Positions 1 through 8,270 of a stretch of DNA of 45,735 nt are shown here, one piece after another; the stretch's first letter is position 1; each line of letters starts with the position of its first letter. The DNA lies in assembly GCA_948616985.1 (NCBI GenBank), contig CAPGDO010000017.1, positions 1 to 45,735 on the forward strand, in the 5' to 3' direction. Source of the stretch: MGBC163016 sp910588905 (GTDB taxonomy: Bacteria; Actinomycetota; Coriobacteriia; Coriobacteriales; Eggerthellaceae). The notes beneath the pieces are model-generated. The model made no database searches and was not told where the DNA came from. It saw only the letters and a program-made list of their open reading frames with translations. Made by a program: the position numbers and the translations under genes.

Positions 1-1
1 C

Positions 2-1036
2 TCCTTTGTGGGCGGGGCGACGTTCAAGGTGTCTGCTCCAACGGGGAAGGTGAAGTTCATCTCTTCTAAGATGAACGGATACACTATACAGGCATCGGAT
101 GTGAGGTCACCCTCAGGTATTTCGGGTGTCTCTGTAGGTGCATGGGCGCTGACGGGTGGTCAGGATGATCTTGCTTGGCATGATGCCGATCGGCAAGGTG
201 ATACCTGGGTCATGGATGTGAGCGCCTCTCGTCATTTGGGACAGGATGGCATCTACGAGAACCACGTCTATGCCACTTGCAAGAATGGCGTGAAGGTGAT
301 GATCGGCTCGTGTCGTACTGACAGCATTAAGACATCTGTCTGCCCCTTCGTCTCTGGAACCATGGGGTCAGGTAAACGGACGCTTGGTATCAAGAATCCC
401 CCCAACGTCACTGTTATGTCATATGCAGTCTGGAGCGATGAAGGTGGTCAAGATGATCTTGTCTGGTATGATCTCGCCCCACTCTCTTCCAACACATGGG
501 CTGTCGATATCGACTGTCATCGCCTCAAGCATTTCGGCACCGCAACAGCGCACCTCTATAGCCCTGGAGGTTTTATTGCAGCTATCACCTTTGAGGTGGA
601 AGAGGATGATATTCTGCCAGCTCCCTATCGGAATATGGATACATGGGTAAGCGGTATGTGGAGTCCCACCGACTGGTTCTTGGCTGTAGATACCTATAAT
701 TGCTTCGTAGGTGTATATCATTGGGAGAATGGTGCGTGGAAGAACTGGTATAGACTGTCGTGCTCTCCCGGGAAACCCAGTACTCCTACCGTGAAAGGCG
801 TCTTCCGCATACAGTCAAGGGGTTATTCATTTGGCAGTGGGTATACTTGCTATTACTGGACTCAGTTCTATGGCGACTATCTCTTCCATTCCATTTTGTA
901 TGATCAGGGGACATTCAACATTCAAGATGGGAGACTGGGCGAACAGCTTTCTCATGGGTGTGTCCGGATGGATATCTGGGATGCCAAGTGGATTCATGAT
1001 GTCATTCCTGCTGGTACGACCGTGTATGTCTATTAG
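2..1036 (+). CDS. L,D-transpeptidase with GBS_Bsp-like repeats (5' partial)
   Basis: The frame is open to the left window edge, so this is the C-terminal part (344 residues) of a longer secreted protein. Two GBS_Bsp-like repeats are visible, at about residues 10-105 and 115-205. Each carries the typical 'GGQDDL.W' core (GGQDDLAWHD and GGQDDLVWYD). The last 130 residues are a YkuD L,D-transpeptidase domain with the catalytic motif SHGCVRM close to the C-terminus. The family forms 3-3 peptidoglycan cross-links or attaches proteins to peptidoglycan outside the membrane, using the motif cysteine. The signal peptide must lie outside the window. It is followed after 73 bases by the rhamnose operon on the same strand. 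The domain call is firm; the exact substrate is not known. Confidence 0.9.
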   Translation, partial: SFVGGATFKVSAPTGKVKFISSKMNGYTIQASDVRSPSGISGVSVGAWALTGGQDDLAWHDADRQGDTWVMDVSASRHLGQDGIYENHVYATCKNGVKVMIGSCRTDSIKTSVCPFVSGTMGSGKRTLGIKNPPNVTVMSYAVWSDEGGQDDLVWYDLAPLSSNTWAVDIDCHRLKHFGTATAHLYSPGGFIAAITFEVEEDDILPAPYRNMDTWVSGMWSPTDWFLAVDTYNCFVGVYHWENGAWKNWYRLSCSPGKPSTPTVKGVFRIQSRGYSFGSGYTCYYWTQFYGDYLFHSILYDQGTFNIQDGRLGEQLSHGCVRMDIWDAKWIHDVIPAGTTVYVY

Positions 1037-1100
1037 AACAGCGTTCCTTGGATACTCGGTTCACAGCTTTTAGCGTAGCAGAGCCAGCCATATTCATTTG

Positions 1101-1106
1101 AGGAGG
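1101..1106 (+). promoter_or_regulatory. Shine-Dalgarno deciding the rfbA start
   Basis: AGGAGG lies 3 bases before the ATG at 1110. A TTG four codons upstream (1098) overlaps this site, so 1110 is preferred. No convincing -10/-35 pair was found in the 73 bases between the L,D-transpeptidase gene and rfbA. Confidence 0.6.
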
Positions 1107-1109
1107 CTT

Positions 1110-2012
1110 ATGAAGGGCATCATCCTTGCAGGTGGCAGCGGCACAAGGTTGTATCCGCTGACAACGGTCACATCCAAGCAGCTTTTGCCGGTCTACGACA
1201 AGCCGATGATCTATTACCCGTTATCTGTGCTTATGCAAGCAGGGATTCGGGATATCCTGATCATCTCCACTCCCCAAGACCTTCCGAACTTCGAGCGTCT
1301 TCTGGGTGATGGTTCTCCTTATGGTATTACATTGCAGTATGCCGAACAGCCGTCTCCGGATGGGTTGGCTCAGGCTTTCATCATTGGAGAGGATTTCATA
1401 GCAGGAGACTCCTGTGCATTGGTCTTGGGAGATAACATCTTCTATGGCAATGGCCTTTCCCGTCATCTGAGGCGGGCGGTGGAGGATGCAGAGACCAAAG
1501 GTGGTGCAACTGTATTCGGATACTATGTGGATGATCCAGAGCGCTTTGGAGTGGTGGAATTTGACGAAGACTTCAATGCTGTTTCCATTGAAGAGAAGCC
1601 GTTGCAGCCAAAAAGCAATTATGCGGTTACGGGACTCTACTTCTATGATAACCGCGTGTGTGAGCTTGCAAAGCAGGTGAAGCTTTCGGATAGGGGAGAG
1701 TTAGAGATCACAACTCTGAATCAGATGTATCTGGAAGATGGATCTTTGAATGTTGTAACACTTGGACGTGGTTATGCATGGCTCGATACAGGGACGATGG
1801 AGAGCCTCTTTGAGGCATCAGAATTCGTTCGTGCCGTGGAGCGCAGCCAGGATCTCTCCGTTTCCGTTATCGAAGAGGTGGCCTATGATAACGGTTGGAT
1901 CTCTCATGATGAGCTGGAAGCGGCCGCTGTACGTTATGGAAAGAGCACCTATGGTCAGCATCTCAAGAAGGTAGCCGAAGGGCGAATCGCTCCTAACAAG
2001 AAATGGGATTGA
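1110..2012 (+). CDS. rfbA: glucose-1-phosphate thymidylyltransferase
   Basis: RfbA/RmlA joins dTTP and glucose 1-phosphate to give dTDP-glucose, the first step of dTDP-L-rhamnose synthesis in the cytosol. The N-terminus carries the nucleotidyltransferase signature GGSGTRLYPLT followed by a lysine (SKQLLPVYDKPMIYYPL), and the middle has the LGDNIFYG metal/nucleotide motif. At 300 residues the length is usual for the family. The start at 1110 is chosen from the strong upstream AGGAGG. It is the first gene of a tight operon: its stop lies 2 bases before the rfbD start. The order here is A-D-B-C rather than the common B-D-A-C or A-B-C-D. Confidence 0.97.
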   Translation: MKGIILAGGSGTRLYPLTTVTSKQLLPVYDKPMIYYPLSVLMQAGIRDILIISTPQDLPNFERLLGDGSPYGITLQYAEQPSPDGLAQAFIIGEDFIAGDSCALVLGDNIFYGNGLSRHLRRAVEDAETKGGATVFGYYVDDPERFGVVEFDEDFNAVSIEEKPLQPKSNYAVTGLYFYDNRVCELAKQVKLSDRGELEITTLNQMYLEDGSLNVVTLGRGYAWLDTGTMESLFEASEFVRAVERSQDLSVSVIEEVAYDNGWISHDELEAAAVRYGKSTYGQHLKKVAEGRIAPNKKWD

Positions 2013-2014
2013 TC

Positions 2015-2911
2015 ATGCGCGTATTGATAACGGGAGCTTCAGGACAGCTCGGTAGTGAGCTGCATCGGCTTTTCGAGACGGGGAGGGCCGAGATCAGTCC
2101 TATACCTGAGGCGTTCAGAGGGTGCGAAGTTCTGTATACCGATGCACCGCAACTTGATATCACGAATAGTGAAGCGGTAGATGCGTTCGTTGGCATGGGT
2201 GATCTAGACCTCATCATCAATTGTGCGGCAATGACGAATGTTGACGGCTGCGAAGCTGATGAAGCGCTTGCGAACTGCGTGAATGCGAGCGGCGCTGAGA
2301 ATCTTGCAAAAGCTGCAGCTCGACAAGGCATCCCCATCGTTCATGTCTCAACGGATTATGTGTTTCCTGGCACTGAGCCGGGGGAGCGTGTGGAGTCTGA
2401 TGCTGTTGCTCCTTTGAGTGCCTATGGACGTAGCAAGCTTGAAGGCGAGCGTTTGGTGGCTGCAGCTAACCCGAAGCATCATATCGTTCGCACGGCGTGG
2501 CTCTATGGTTATGTGGGTAAGAACTTCGCTAAGACCATGCTCAGGCTTGCAAAGGACCATGATGCGGTCACGGTGGTGGACGATCAGCTTGGCAATCCTA
2601 CTAGCGCGAATGATCTGGCCTATGAGATATTGAAGATAGCCCTGTCGGATGAATACGGTATTTGGCATGTGACCAATGAGGGTACATGCTCTTGGGCGGA
2701 CTTCGCCGAAGCCGTGCTTGCAGGTACTGGCTGTTCGGTGAAGCGATGTACGAGCACGGAATACAAAGCGGCTCATCCAGAAAGTGCAGATAGGCCAGCC
2801 TTCTCATCCCTTCGGAATAAGCATCTTGAAGACACGATCGGCAATGAGATGCGGTCGTGGCAAGATGCGCTGAGTGATTATCTGGAGAACCTACCCAGAC
2901 TACAGGACTGA
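2015..2911 (+). CDS. rfbD: dTDP-4-dehydrorhamnose reductase
   Basis: RfbD/RmlD is the last enzyme of the pathway and reduces dTDP-4-dehydrorhamnose to dTDP-L-rhamnose with NAD(P)H. It is a short-chain dehydrogenase: the Rossmann motif LITGASGQLGSEL is at the N-terminus, STDYVFPG follows near residue 110, and the catalytic pair is in SAYGRSKLEGE (YxxxK). The protein is 298 residues, normal for the family. The start at ATG 2015 is 2 bases after the rfbA stop; an in-frame ATG at 2003 inside rfbA would add four residues and is less likely. Expression is probably coupled to rfbA, because no strong ribosome site precedes it. Confidence 0.95.
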   Translation: MRVLITGASGQLGSELHRLFETGRAEISPIPEAFRGCEVLYTDAPQLDITNSEAVDAFVGMGDLDLIINCAAMTNVDGCEADEALANCVNASGAENLAKAAARQGIPIVHVSTDYVFPGTEPGERVESDAVAPLSAYGRSKLEGERLVAAANPKHHIVRTAWLYGYVGKNFAKTMLRLAKDHDAVTVVDDQLGNPTSANDLAYEILKIALSDEYGIWHVTNEGTCSWADFAEAVLAGTGCSVKRCTSTEYKAAHPESADRPAFSSLRNKHLEDTIGNEMRSWQDALSDYLENLPRLQD

Positions 2912-2918
2912 GGCATTC

Positions 2919-3938
2919 ATGACTGATTCATTCGAACCAAAGCATATCATTGTGACCGGTGGTGCCGGCTTTATCGGAAGTAATTTCGTCCATTGGGTGG
3001 TGGATAATCAACCGGATGTCCACGTGACGGTACTTGATGCATTGACCTACGCTGGTAACAAGGAGAATTTGGCAGGCATCTCACAGGACCGCATGACGTT
3101 CGTGCATGGGGATATCTGCGATGCAGCGTTACTGGACGGGATCGTTCCCGATACGGATGCCATCGTGCATTTCGCCGCCGAATCCCATAACGACAATTCC
3201 ATTTCCGATCCAGCACCGTTCGTACGCACCAACGTTGAGGGTACTTTTCAGTTGCTTGAGGCAACCCGTAAATATGGTACGCGCTTTCACCACATCTCTA
3301 CAGACGAGGTCTACGGGGACCTGGCACTTGATGATCCAGTACGCTTCACTGAAGAGACGCCTTATCACCCTTCGAGTCCCTATAGCTCTACCAAGGCATC
3401 CTCTGATATGTTAGTGCGTGCGTGGTATAGGACCTATGGGGTGGCCGCTACTATTTCCAATTGCTCCAATAACTACGGCCCTCGCCAACACATCGAGAAG
3501 TTCATCCCGCGCCAGATCACGAACATCCTCTGTGGGATTCGCCCGAAGCTCTACGGGGACGGCAAGAATGTGCGAGATTGGATCCATACAGAAGACCATT
3601 CCAGCGCGGTTTGGGAGATCTTGACGCGAGGCCGTTTGGGTGAGACCTATCTTATCGGCGCTGACGGGGAAAGGAACAACATCGACGTCTTGCGGGCCAT
3701 TCTCGAGCGCATGGGGAAGCAGTCCGATGATTTCGATTGGGTGCGGGATAGGCCAGGCCATGATAGGCGCTATGCCATTGACGCTTCGAAGCTGCGTCGG
3801 GAGTTGGGCTGGCAACCGCAACATACGGATTTCTCTGAGGGTCTGGATGATACCATTGCTTGGTATGCTCAGAACGAGGCCTGGTGGAAGGGTGCCAAAG
3901 AGGCCGTAGAGGCGAAGTACTCAGCTCAGGGTCAGTAG
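2919..3938 (+). CDS. rfbB: dTDP-glucose 4,6-dehydratase
   Basis: RfbB/RmlB converts dTDP-glucose to dTDP-4-keto-6-deoxyglucose, the second pathway step, using bound NAD+. Visible motifs are the Rossmann loop VTGGAGFIGSNF near residue 13, FAAESHNDNSI, the dehydratase-type STDEVYGDL, and the YxxxK pair in PYSSTKASSD. The C-terminal part has the expected RPGHDRRYAID segment. The length of 339 residues is typical. The start at 2919 has TGAGG five bases upstream, and it lies 7 bases after the rfbD stop. Confidence 0.97.
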   Translation: MTDSFEPKHIIVTGGAGFIGSNFVHWVVDNQPDVHVTVLDALTYAGNKENLAGISQDRMTFVHGDICDAALLDGIVPDTDAIVHFAAESHNDNSISDPAPFVRTNVEGTFQLLEATRKYGTRFHHISTDEVYGDLALDDPVRFTEETPYHPSSPYSSTKASSDMLVRAWYRTYGVAATISNCSNNYGPRQHIEKFIPRQITNILCGIRPKLYGDGKNVRDWIHTEDHSSAVWEILTRGRLGETYLIGADGERNNIDVLRAILERMGKQSDDFDWVRDRPGHDRRYAIDASKLRRELGWQPQHTDFSEGLDDTIAWYAQNEAWWKGAKEAVEAKYSAQGQ

Positions 3939-3946
3939 GAGGTTCG

Positions 3947-4534
3947 ATGGCAGCGGGCGATCAGATAGTCTCGGGAAACTTCACGTTCACAGAGACGTCC
4001 ATTGCGGGAGTGATCATCGTTGATGTTAAAGCCTACGGTGACGACCGCGGCTATTTCATGGAAACCTACAAGAAGCCGGATTTCGTAATCGGTGGGATAG
4101 ATGTTGATTTCATCCAAGACAATCAATCTTCGAGCACAAAAGGGGTGCTGCGCGGTCTTCATTTCCAGATCAAGCATCCGCAAAGCAAGCTCGTTCGGGT
4201 GGTCAAGGGCACTGTGTTCGATGTAGCTGTCGATCTTCGAGACGGAAGCCCTACCTATGGCAAATGGGAAGGGGTCATTCTTTCCGCTGAGAACAAGCGT
4301 CAGTTCTTCATCCCACGCGGGTTTGCCCATGGGTTCCTCGTACTCTCAGAGACAGCGGAGTTCTGCTATAAATGCGATGATATCTATCATCCCAATGATG
4401 AAGGCGGTCTCATGTGGGATGACCCTGCTATTGGTATTGAGTGGCCTGCCTTGGAGGGGGAGACAGTCTTCGATGCTTCGAAAGTGATCCTAAGCGACAA
4501 GGATAAAGTCCATGTACCCTTCAAGGTGCAGTAG
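3947..4534 (+). CDS. rfbC: dTDP-4-dehydrorhamnose 3,5-epimerase
   Basis: RfbC/RmlC epimerises C3 and C5 of the 4-keto sugar, the third step of rhamnose synthesis. The cupin protein shows the family segments DDRGYFMETYK, FIQDNQSSSTKGVLRGLHFQ (catalytic His in RGLHFQ) and the later PRGFAHGFLVLSE. The length of 195 residues is normal for this family. The start at 3947 has AGGAGG at 3937-3942 overlapping the rfbB stop; an upstream in-frame start inside rfbB is a shadow. The stop TAG directly abuts the ATG of the next gene (TAGATG), so the operon continues into the glycosyltransferases. Confidence 0.96.
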   Translation: MAAGDQIVSGNFTFTETSIAGVIIVDVKAYGDDRGYFMETYKKPDFVIGGIDVDFIQDNQSSSTKGVLRGLHFQIKHPQSKLVRVVKGTVFDVAVDLRDGSPTYGKWEGVILSAENKRQFFIPRGFAHGFLVLSETAEFCYKCDDIYHPNDEGGLMWDDPAIGIEWPALEGETVFDASKVILSDKDKVHVPFKVQ

Positions 4535-6313
4535 ATGGATATCGGCAATGCGCTTCGACGTTTGAAACGACAGGTTCTATCTCAGTCATTCAATCTAGCT
4601 CCCTTTCCCATTGATGCATGGACGGATTCACGCTATTCTCAGTGGCTTGAGCGTGTTCGGCCGACTCGCAAGGTGTTAGACGCGCAATGTAGTGGTGGCG
4701 AATACCTAGGAGTCTTTTTCAGTATCGTTGTCCCTCTCTATCTCACACCTCTTGATTACTTAGAGGATCTCGTTGAATCTGTTCTGCTGCAGACTTATGA
4801 CCAGTTCGAGTTGATCTTGGTCAATGGATCTCCTCAGGATGCTGCTTTGGGGTCGGCGCTTATGATCTATCAGGAGATGGATGAGCGTGTGAAGGTGGTC
4901 GTTCTTGAGGAGAATCGGGGCATAGCAGGTAATACCGCTGCGGGTGTTGCGGCCGCAGCGGGTGATCACGTAGTCCTACTGGATCATGATGACACCATCG
5001 AACCACATGCGCTCTTTGAATATGCCCAGGCTATTCGGGAGGTACCAGGGGCATCATTCTACTATTGCGATGAGGATATGTTTCAGACGGAAGAAGCTGC
5101 GGATGGTTCAAGGCATCCGCGCTACGAGCATCCGCTGTTCAAGCCTGCGTTCTCCCTTTCACTCCTATCATGCAAGAATTACATCCTGCACATGCTCTGC
5201 TTCAGACGGAGTTCCTTGGAGGCGAGGGGGATGCCTGATGCAAGTTTTGATGGTGCGCAGGATTTCAAGCTGATCATCGATGCGATTGCAGAAGGCGGAC
5301 AACCCCACCATATTCCTAAGGTGCTCTATCATTGGCGTATCAGCGAAGGTTCCACAGCTACTAATCCTGATGCGAAGCCCTACGGTAAGGTGGCATATCG
5401 AAAGTGCTTGGAGCTCATTGCTGATCGTTATTGGCGTTCCGCCTGCCTCATCCCGACGGAGATCGACAATCTTTTCGATTTGAGAGCTGTCGAGTCTTTG
5501 ACTAAAAAGATATCGATCATCGTAGATGTGCCTGACGCAACATCGATCAAGGGATTCCTTAGAGACTTGGAAAGAGCGGTGTCTACGACTGATGCTGAGA
5601 TTATCTTCACGGGGAGGGGCTCACAAGCCATCTCTACCAGAAGCCTCGATGTATCATTCATCGAGACATCGAAGGTAAGTGGGCTTTTCGCACGATTGAA
5701 TCAAGGCGCAGAGAGGGCGCAGGGCTCGTATCTCATCTTCATGGATGCAGGCTGCCGCATGTATGGAGAAGCGCCTTTAGAGCAGTTGGTCCTTGCAGCA
5801 AGTCGCGAATGGATCGGCGTTGTAGCACCCAAAACGCTCTATGCGGATTCTGCGGTCAAAGGCTACGGCGTTGCCCTTACAGCTGATCGCATCATGCCGC
5901 TCTATCGGGGTTATCCTAAAGATTTTCCGGGATACCAGTGTGGCTTGCTCGCTTTTCAAGAGAATAGCGCATGCGGCTGGCAGGGCATGACCATTTCTCG
6001 AGAGCTTTTTAACAGACTAGGTGCCTTCGATGAGCGTTTCAATGCTGAGATCGGAGCCGTGGATCTCTGCCAGCGTGCAAGGGTAGAAGGTCTGAGCACT
6101 GCTCAGATATGCACCGTAGAGCTGGTGACAGCGGATGCGTGCGCTCATGACCGCTACAATAATGCAATGAATGCGCCAGATTATACGGATGACGACTGCA
6201 TTCTCTTTGATGAGAAATGGCCAAATGTTCGCGAAGCTGGCGATCCGTACTTCAATGGTAATCTTGATCAAGCATCAAGCTATTTCCAAATTGCTGGGGT
6301 GTGCGAGGAGTGA
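4535..6313 (+). CDS. large GT2 family glycosyltransferase, two GT-A-like halves
   Basis: This is a 592-residue family-2 glycosyltransferase with no signal peptide. After a 60-residue N-terminal region, a GT-A domain begins at FFSIVVPLYLTPLDYLEDLV (about residue 61), with SVLLQTYDQFELILVNG and the metal-binding motif DHDD at residues 150-153. A second, degenerate GT-A-like half starts near residue 325 (KKISIIVDVPDATS) and has MDAG where a DxD would sit, followed by the acceptor-type segment GAFDERFNAEIGAVDLCQRA. Its position right after rfbC suggests rhamnosyl transfer, which is inference. The gene starts directly on the rfbC stop and ends 2 bases before the GlfT2-like gene, so all belong to one operon. 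Confidence 0.85.
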   Translation: MDIGNALRRLKRQVLSQSFNLAPFPIDAWTDSRYSQWLERVRPTRKVLDAQCSGGEYLGVFFSIVVPLYLTPLDYLEDLVESVLLQTYDQFELILVNGSPQDAALGSALMIYQEMDERVKVVVLEENRGIAGNTAAGVAAAAGDHVVLLDHDDTIEPHALFEYAQAIREVPGASFYYCDEDMFQTEEAADGSRHPRYEHPLFKPAFSLSLLSCKNYILHMLCFRRSSLEARGMPDASFDGAQDFKLIIDAIAEGGQPHHIPKVLYHWRISEGSTATNPDAKPYGKVAYRKCLELIADRYWRSACLIPTEIDNLFDLRAVESLTKKISIIVDVPDATSIKGFLRDLERAVSTTDAEIIFTGRGSQAISTRSLDVSFIETSKVSGLFARLNQGAERAQGSYLIFMDAGCRMYGEAPLEQLVLAASREWIGVVAPKTLYADSAVKGYGVALTADRIMPLYRGYPKDFPGYQCGLLAFQENSACGWQGMTISRELFNRLGAFDERFNAEIGAVDLCQRARVEGLSTAQICTVELVTADACAHDRYNNAMNAPDYTDDDCILFDEKWPNVREAGDPYFNGNLDQASSYFQIAGVCEE

Positions 6314-6315
6314 CG

Positions 6316-8244
6316 ATGGTCCAGTTCAAGCTTGCGAATGTATTGCTTCAGTTGCCCGAACATCTGAGGCGCTATCCACAGATGCTCTATCGGACTTCGG
6401 GGGCAGTGGACTTCCAAGAGGTAGACCAGTCTCTGGCTTTCGAGGGACGTATAGACTTCCTCACTTACTTCAATGCCCTTTCAGCGGAGAAATGGCGCAG
6501 ATATGCTGCAGTCGAAAGCGTTCGCTTGCATTTGGAGCTCGTGGGGGATGCCTGCGATATCCTGTTCATAGGTGTAGAAGAGGACTCTCTCAACCCTAGG
6601 GAGGCACCAGGTATCGATCAAGTAGGGTCGGCTTCTCTCATCAAGGCCGAGGTGCACCCGCGACAGCTGATGGTCCCTGAGCGTTTTGAGGGCTCTATGG
6701 ATTACAAGGTCATAGAGTTGGATGTATCACTGGAGGGGATGACGCTCGTGGGATTCGCTCTTGCCTCCAAAGGAGCGACAGCGGTGCGAAATGCTTCGTG
6801 GTTCACGAGTGTTGCTACTGACCGGGTGCGGGATGTTCGTATCGCCATTGCCACCACTACGTTCAAGAACGAGAAGTATATCCTTCCGAACATCGAAATG
6901 ATCCGGCGTAATGTTCTGGGGTCTGATGATGCCGTGGCTGATGCGCTTCACCTCTTCGTGGTGGACAATGGGCGTACACTGGATGCGGGTGCTCTCTCGG
7001 GCGAGCATGTCACCGTGATCCCTAACGCTAACGAAGGTGGGTCTGCTGGGTTCGCCCGGGGAATGATGGCGGCCCTAGAAGCCGATGAACCCTTCACCCA
7101 TGTTCTGCTCATGGATGATGATGTCCGCATTTCCCCTGAGAGCATCATACGAACGTACAATCTACTGTCTTTGGCGACCGATGAGTATGCGAATGCGTTC
7201 ATCAATGGGGCAATGCTGGAAATGGAGCATCCGCAGAAACAGTTCGAGGATGTCTCTCATGTGCGTTCAGATGGCGTGTATCGCCGACTTAAAGGCGATC
7301 TGTTCATGGATGCACTGCCTGATGTAGTTATGAATGAGATCATCGATGTTGAGGTGTCGCAATCTTATGGAGCCTGGTGGTATTCCTGTATCCCGCTCTC
7401 TGCGGTGTGCAAGAACGGCTTTCCGCTTCCACTGTTCGTGCGTTGCGATGATGTTGAATATGGCATACGCACCCAACCTACGTACATGACCATGAATGGT
7501 ATTTGCGTCTGGCATGCTTCATTCACTCAGAAGTTCCGGGCTCCGGTGGATTGCTACCAGTATGTCCGTAACTACATGATAATGAATGCCCTGCACGGGA
7601 TTTCGAATGAGACATTGTTCTTGGCGCGGGCTGATCGTACGCTCCGGCTGTATCTACGCTCCATGGCCTATGAGACGGCGGAACTCATCGTTGCAGGCTT
7701 GGAGGACTACCTAAAGGGCCCTGAGTGGCTCATGGAGGTGAGCGGGGAAGCGGTGCTCAAGGCGAACAATGCTAAGGCTGAGAAGCTTGTACCTTTGGCC
7801 CAGGCGCTCTCAGATGGTGCTATAAAGTATCCGGACCTCGCTGAACCCATTCTAGGATTCACTCCTGACATGGATCTTGTGCGGGATGACCAAGCCGCAG
7901 GTCCATTGCTGCGCCTTTGGCGGTCTGTTCCCTACGATAGACACCTTCTTCCAGATGCTTTGATAAAGGATGAAGCAGCAACAGCCTATTATGGGGGCTA
8001 TACCGTGCTGTCGCCCGATCAGGTAGCTAAGCGTATCCTCGTGGCTTGTGATCGCGAATGTCAGAATGCTCACGTGCGTGTGATGGACAGGAATCGCTGG
8101 CGGCGGATTCGCAGACGATGGGCTCAAGTGAGAGCGGAGCATAAAGCCAAAGGCAGTGAGATTGCGCTGGCGTACCAAGAAGCTCTTTCAAAGTTGACTA
8201 GCGTAGAATATTGGCAGCAGCACTTGGGGGAAATGCTGCATTAA
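6316..8244 (+). CDS. GlfT2-like polymerising galactofuranosyltransferase
   Basis: The protein resembles mycobacterial GlfT2, which extends the galactan of arabinogalactan with alternating beta-1,5/1,6 galactofuranose from UDP-Galf. It has 642 residues against about 637 in GlfT2. The N-terminal 170 residues fit the beta-sandwich region. A GT-A domain follows: TTFKNEKYI near 181, NANEGGSAGFARGM (237-250), and MDDD at 266-269. GlfT2 hallmarks are present: tandem tryptophans at 354-355, an Asp-Asp pair at 378-379, and VWHASF with His at about 400. The helical C-terminus is also kept. The start at 6316 has GAGGAG five bases upstream, overlapping the previous stop. UDP-galactopyranose mutase (glf) is not in the window and must be elsewhere if the donor is UDP-Galf. 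Confidence 0.88.
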   Translation: MVQFKLANVLLQLPEHLRRYPQMLYRTSGAVDFQEVDQSLAFEGRIDFLTYFNALSAEKWRRYAAVESVRLHLELVGDACDILFIGVEEDSLNPREAPGIDQVGSASLIKAEVHPRQLMVPERFEGSMDYKVIELDVSLEGMTLVGFALASKGATAVRNASWFTSVATDRVRDVRIAIATTTFKNEKYILPNIEMIRRNVLGSDDAVADALHLFVVDNGRTLDAGALSGEHVTVIPNANEGGSAGFARGMMAALEADEPFTHVLLMDDDVRISPESIIRTYNLLSLATDEYANAFINGAMLEMEHPQKQFEDVSHVRSDGVYRRLKGDLFMDALPDVVMNEIIDVEVSQSYGAWWYSCIPLSAVCKNGFPLPLFVRCDDVEYGIRTQPTYMTMNGICVWHASFTQKFRAPVDCYQYVRNYMIMNALHGISNETLFLARADRTLRLYLRSMAYETAELIVAGLEDYLKGPEWLMEVSGEAVLKANNAKAEKLVPLAQALSDGAIKYPDLAEPILGFTPDMDLVRDDQAAGPLLRLWRSVPYDRHLLPDALIKDEAATAYYGGYTVLSPDQVAKRILVACDRECQNAHVRVMDRNRWRRIRRRWAQVRAEHKAKGSEIALAYQEALSKLTSVEYWQQHLGEMLH

Positions 8245-8270
8245 AGTTTGCAGGATCTGAAAGGGAGAGC

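Noticed and set aside
3860..3946. Longer rfbC starting inside rfbB
   Set aside because: The strong AGGAGG at 3937-3942 and the usual family length favour ATG 3947.
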